Below are positions 61,822 to 64,000 of a DNA stretch of 64,000 nt, in pieces (position 1 is the stretch's first letter; the number at the start of each line of letters is the position of its first letter). This stretch comes from Lachnospiraceae bacterium (GTDB lineage Bacteria > Bacillota > Clostridia > Lachnospirales > Lachnospiraceae): positions 62,001 through 126,000 of the forward strand of contig CAJTDL010000013.1 in the NCBI GenBank assembly GCA_910575035.1, read 5' to 3'. Under the pieces are notes generated by a model, which made no database searches, had not been told where the DNA came from, and saw nothing but the letters and a program-made list of their open reading frames with translations. A program made the position numbers and the translations under genes.

Positions 61822-63513
61822 TTACAATCCATCCCATCCATCTTCTTCATCATACATAGGATACTGCTGGGGGGAATCCCCTACAGACCTGATAACCTCA
61901 GCCCCCGTTGTCTCTTCCTCCAGCACCCGCAGTACTTTGCACTGGAAGAGCCACTCATCCCCAAAATCAAACAGGTATTTAAACTTCTGCCCCTTCTCAA
62001 GCCCTACCCGTTCCATGCGGAATTTAGAAGCCTTTCGGTATCCACTGCTTATTTCCTCTGCATAATAGCAATCCTGGCCACTCCATTTTTCATTATCCAG
62101 AAAAAATGCATAAGCATGGTCATCATCAAAGGAAAATGCCTCCTGGATTGCCAAATGCAGCTCTGACAGGGTGCTTCCACCGGAAATCTTGATATGGCGG
62201 TAGCATCCTGGCATGAGGGATACGCTGATTACATAGGATACCTTGGAAGGCAGCGTACTTTCCTTTGGCTCAAAAGCACGGATCTTACTGGATCTTGGCA
62301 GGTCAAATTGGAAGATCTGGTTCACCCGCTCAGCCGTTTCCTCTGGCAAAACCCCCTGGTCCACCATAATCTTAAGCTGTGCCACAAGCTCATCTGGCAA
62401 CTCCTTCAGGTCCTCAGGATCTAAATCCAGGATGGCATTTAAAATTTGGATAGCATTTTCCATCCCTTCTTTCCCATCCATGCCAAAACGCTCAAAAAAA
62501 GCATACTCAGCGCCCTCTAAAGCCGGAAGGGCTTCCCTTTTGCTGACTTTCACCTTCAGCCTGGCACAAAATGCCTTTACAAAATCATAACTGCGCTGGT
62601 CACGCACTAAAATTTCCTTTGGGCAGGCATTGCTCTGTAAAAGGGCGTCCAAAAACAGGTTCAGAAGCTCCTCTGGATTTTCCTCGTAATGGGCAACTGG
62701 GGCGACCGGAAGGATCTGCTCCGTCACCTGGTTCACCGCCAGCAGGATCAGCGGGTAGAAGGGCGCTTCGTCCCCTTCATCCTGTACCGGCTCTGGGCAG
62801 CGGACCAGCCCGCATTCCCACACGCCTGATTTCTTTATCTTCTTTAAATTGGCAATGGCAATGTCATTCATTACCTTTGGCATTGGCCATTCCTGTTTCT
62901 TTTTTGGGGGAATGGGAACCGTTTTCAGTTCATATTTGCCATTTTCCCATTCCAGCATAGGGACTTCCTCCGTTTGGGCATTCACACGCTGCAGCCCAAG
63001 CTCCGACGGCTTTTTCTCCTCCAAAAGCCTGGCCATCTCAAGGGCTGCCTCTAAAGCTTCACAGAGATCTTGCTGTTCCTGCTCCGTCTGCAAATACCAG
63101 GGGCAATGGTAAGGCTTATACCTTAAAAACTGGGGATAGGCATTTTTACCAGAAATCTTAACCCCATGGGAACGGGCATACTGCTTTGCCTCCTCCTGCT
63201 CCCCAAGGGTCAGGTAGTCTTTCTTCTCAAAGGAGCATTGCAGGCTGTCCTGCATCAACAGGCACTCCTGAAAATCATCTGCTAACATAAACATCCTGTC
63301 CGCCTCTAAAATGGCGCGGAAGCTGCCAATCCCTGCTTCCCCAATATACAGCGCAAGGGCACAGCCCTCCCCTCTCGCCCCTACCACACTAAGATAACCA
63401 ATCCTGCCGCCTGATAACTTTACAGCAAACACTTCCTCATCCCATAAAATTTTCCATAGCCTTGCCTTTTTATATTCAAATGCAAGTTCATATAATTTTT
63501 CTGAAATCATCAT
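61822..63513 (-). CDS. Two-part protein with C-terminal pRiA4b ORF-3-like (IS1096 TnpR passenger) domain
   Basis: About 563 residues. The C-terminal 145 residues match the plasmid pRiA4b ORF-3 fold: SYVISVSLMPGCYRHIKISG, STLSELHLAIQEAFSFDDDH, YAFFLDNEKWSG and KFKYLFDFGDEWLFQCKV. The N-terminal 400 residues are a separate region without motifs I can name with certainty; it has a DUF6930-like look (PYHCPWYLQTEQEQQDL, ANLKKIKKSGVWECGLVRCP). No membrane segments. I start at ATG 63513 (GAGGAG 4 nt upstream, with a second ATG 3 nt later) and not GTG 63525. The function of the C-terminal domain is unknown despite its transposon-derived name. Confidence 0.75.
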   Translation of the reverse strand: MMISEKLYELAFEYKKARLWKILWDEEVFAVKLSGGRIGYLSVVGARGEGCALALYIGEAGIGSFRAILEADRMFMLADDFQECLLMQDSLQCSFEKKDYLTLGEQEEAKQYARSHGVKISGKNAYPQFLRYKPYHCPWYLQTEQEQQDLCEALEAALEMARLLEEKKPSELGLQRVNAQTEEVPMLEWENGKYELKTVPIPPKKKQEWPMPKVMNDIAIANLKKIKKSGVWECGLVRCPEPVQDEGDEAPFYPLILLAVNQVTEQILPVAPVAHYEENPEELLNLFLDALLQSNACPKEILVRDQRSYDFVKAFCARLKVKVSKREALPALEGAEYAFFERFGMDGKEGMENAIQILNAILDLDPEDLKELPDELVAQLKIMVDQGVLPEETAERVNQIFQFDLPRSSKIRAFEPKESTLPSKVSYVISVSLMPGCYRHIKISGGSTLSELHLAIQEAFSFDDDHAYAFFLDNEKWSGQDCYYAEEISSGYRKASKFRMERVGLEKGQKFKYLFDFGDEWLFQCKVLRVLEEETTGAEVIRSVGDSPQQYPMYDEEDGWDGL

Positions 63514-63561
63514 TTTTCTCCTCACTTTTTTGGGCGTTGCCCATGCTTTCCATATGTGCTG

Positions 63562-64000
63562 CTATTCTTCATTGCCCATATTTATGGGAGACTCCATCTG
63601 GGAAGGCAGGGCATACTCCATCTGGCAATCGCATGGCTCTGCCTCTGATAATACTTTGTCATACTCTTTGGCCTCTATACATCCCATGCTGTGGTAAAAT
63701 GACTGTGTTTCCTCTGCTGAATGGGCAGAAATATAAAGCTTCTCAGCTCCTAGCTTCTGGGCGGCCACAATGGCACATTGGAACAGCTTTTTCCCAATCC
63801 CCTTCCCCCTATGCCTATTAGACACATGGATACAGGAAAGCTGTACGTATTGCTGCCTGGAGCCAAACCGCCTGCTTTCTACAGAAGCAAATCCAACCAA
63901 AACCCCTTCGTAGAAAACAGCAAAGACATAGCCGCCCTTGCACACTGTATTTTTCAGGCATTTGACCAAAAACTGATAATCCTTCTCATCCCAGTCATCC
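63562..64000 (-). CDS. GNAT family N-acetyltransferase, 5' end outside the window
   Basis: At least 146 residues, open to the right edge (visible start of the frame DDWDEKDYQFLVKCLKN). Acetyl-CoA-binding motif A: LSCIHVSNRHRGKGIGKKLF, then CAIVAAQKLGAEKLYISAHS and FYHSMGCIEAKEYD, the typical GNAT order. The tail (EPCDCQMEYALPS) is polar. No substrate can be inferred. It ends 48 nt before the pRiA4b-type gene on the same strand. Confidence 0.88.
   Translation of the reverse strand, partial: DDWDEKDYQFLVKCLKNTVCKGGYVFAVFYEGVLVGFASVESRRFGSRQQYVQLSCIHVSNRHRGKGIGKKLFQCAIVAAQKLGAEKLYISAHSAEETQSFYHSMGCIEAKEYDKVLSEAEPCDCQMEYALPSQMESPINMGNEE

Noticed and set aside
1-64000. tRNA or rRNA genes and CRISPR arrays
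   Set aside because: I saw no TPsiC-type GGTTCGAATCC motif in a cloverleaf context, no rRNA core sequence and no regularly spaced identical repeats of 25-40 nt. A covariance scan would be decisive.

Overview
The window is a stretch of chromosome from a spore-forming, low-to-mid GC Clostridia bacterium, most likely a gut Lachnospiraceae. I infer this from gene content: a sigK-type sporulation sigma factor, a streptococcal-order fatty-acid synthesis operon carrying FabK and a fused AccD-AccA, a division cluster with two class B penicillin-binding proteins, and small families typical of this group (DUF4250, DUF5662, DUF6483, DUF1292, DUF6320). I cannot name the species. Almost every gene is on the minus strand. 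No rRNA, tRNA or CRISPR array was recognised.

Layout. 1-2.6 kb: dprA (cut by the left edge) and yifB/comM. 2.7-3.8 kb: plus-strand sigK and a DUF4250 gene. 3.8-7.0 kb: DUF5662, TraX and an isoamylase-like GH13 protein that has lost its catalytic residues. 7.2-8.3 kb: a nitronate-monooxygenase-like flavoprotein. 8.4-17.2 kb: the type II fatty-acid operon acpP-fabK-fabD-fabG-fabF-accB-fabZ-accC-accDA, read from one promoter with a FabT-type palindrome on it. 17.3-18.8 kb: plus-strand HD-GYP and DUF1292 genes. 18.9-22.3 kb: a UvrD-type helicase and gltX. 22.6-34.9 kb: the division and cell-wall cluster mraZ-rsmH-ftsL-pbp-pbp-mraY-murD-ftsW-ftsQ-ftsZ, with MraZ boxes in front and a MITE-like insertion between mraZ and rsmH. 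35-40.9 kb: a soluble CZB chemoreceptor, then lysC followed closely by an acyltransferase, DUF6320 and alpha/beta-hydrolase trio.

41-50.5 kb is an accessory, scarred region. It holds two diverged copies of a MerR-controlled locus (one kept the aldo/keto reductase, the other kept the MerR gene with a MATE pump), a hairpin repeat, a decayed PD-(D/E)XK gene, IS4 and IS3 transposase remnants, an AT-rich GntR-ABC transporter cassette, a frameshifted XRE regulator and fragments of unknown mobile-element genes. Housekeeping genes resume at 50.5 kb: ilvA, ftsY, smc, rnc, a second acpP with plsX, ruvA, miaB, DUF6483, a pRiA4b ORF-3-like protein and a GNAT acetyltransferase cut by the right edge.

How the parts work together. 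The fab operon makes acyl-ACP from acetyl-CoA, and plsX with the second ACP hands acyl groups to phospholipid synthesis. The division cluster makes lipid-linked wall precursor and the divisome. ftsY, smc and rnc serve membrane targeting, chromosome organisation and RNA processing. The most unusual items are the dead GH13 protein, the FabT-type operator with no fabT beside it, structured repeats at 3' ends inside the fab operon, the MITE-like element supplying mraZ's stop codon, and the duplicated and reciprocally deleted MerR locus.
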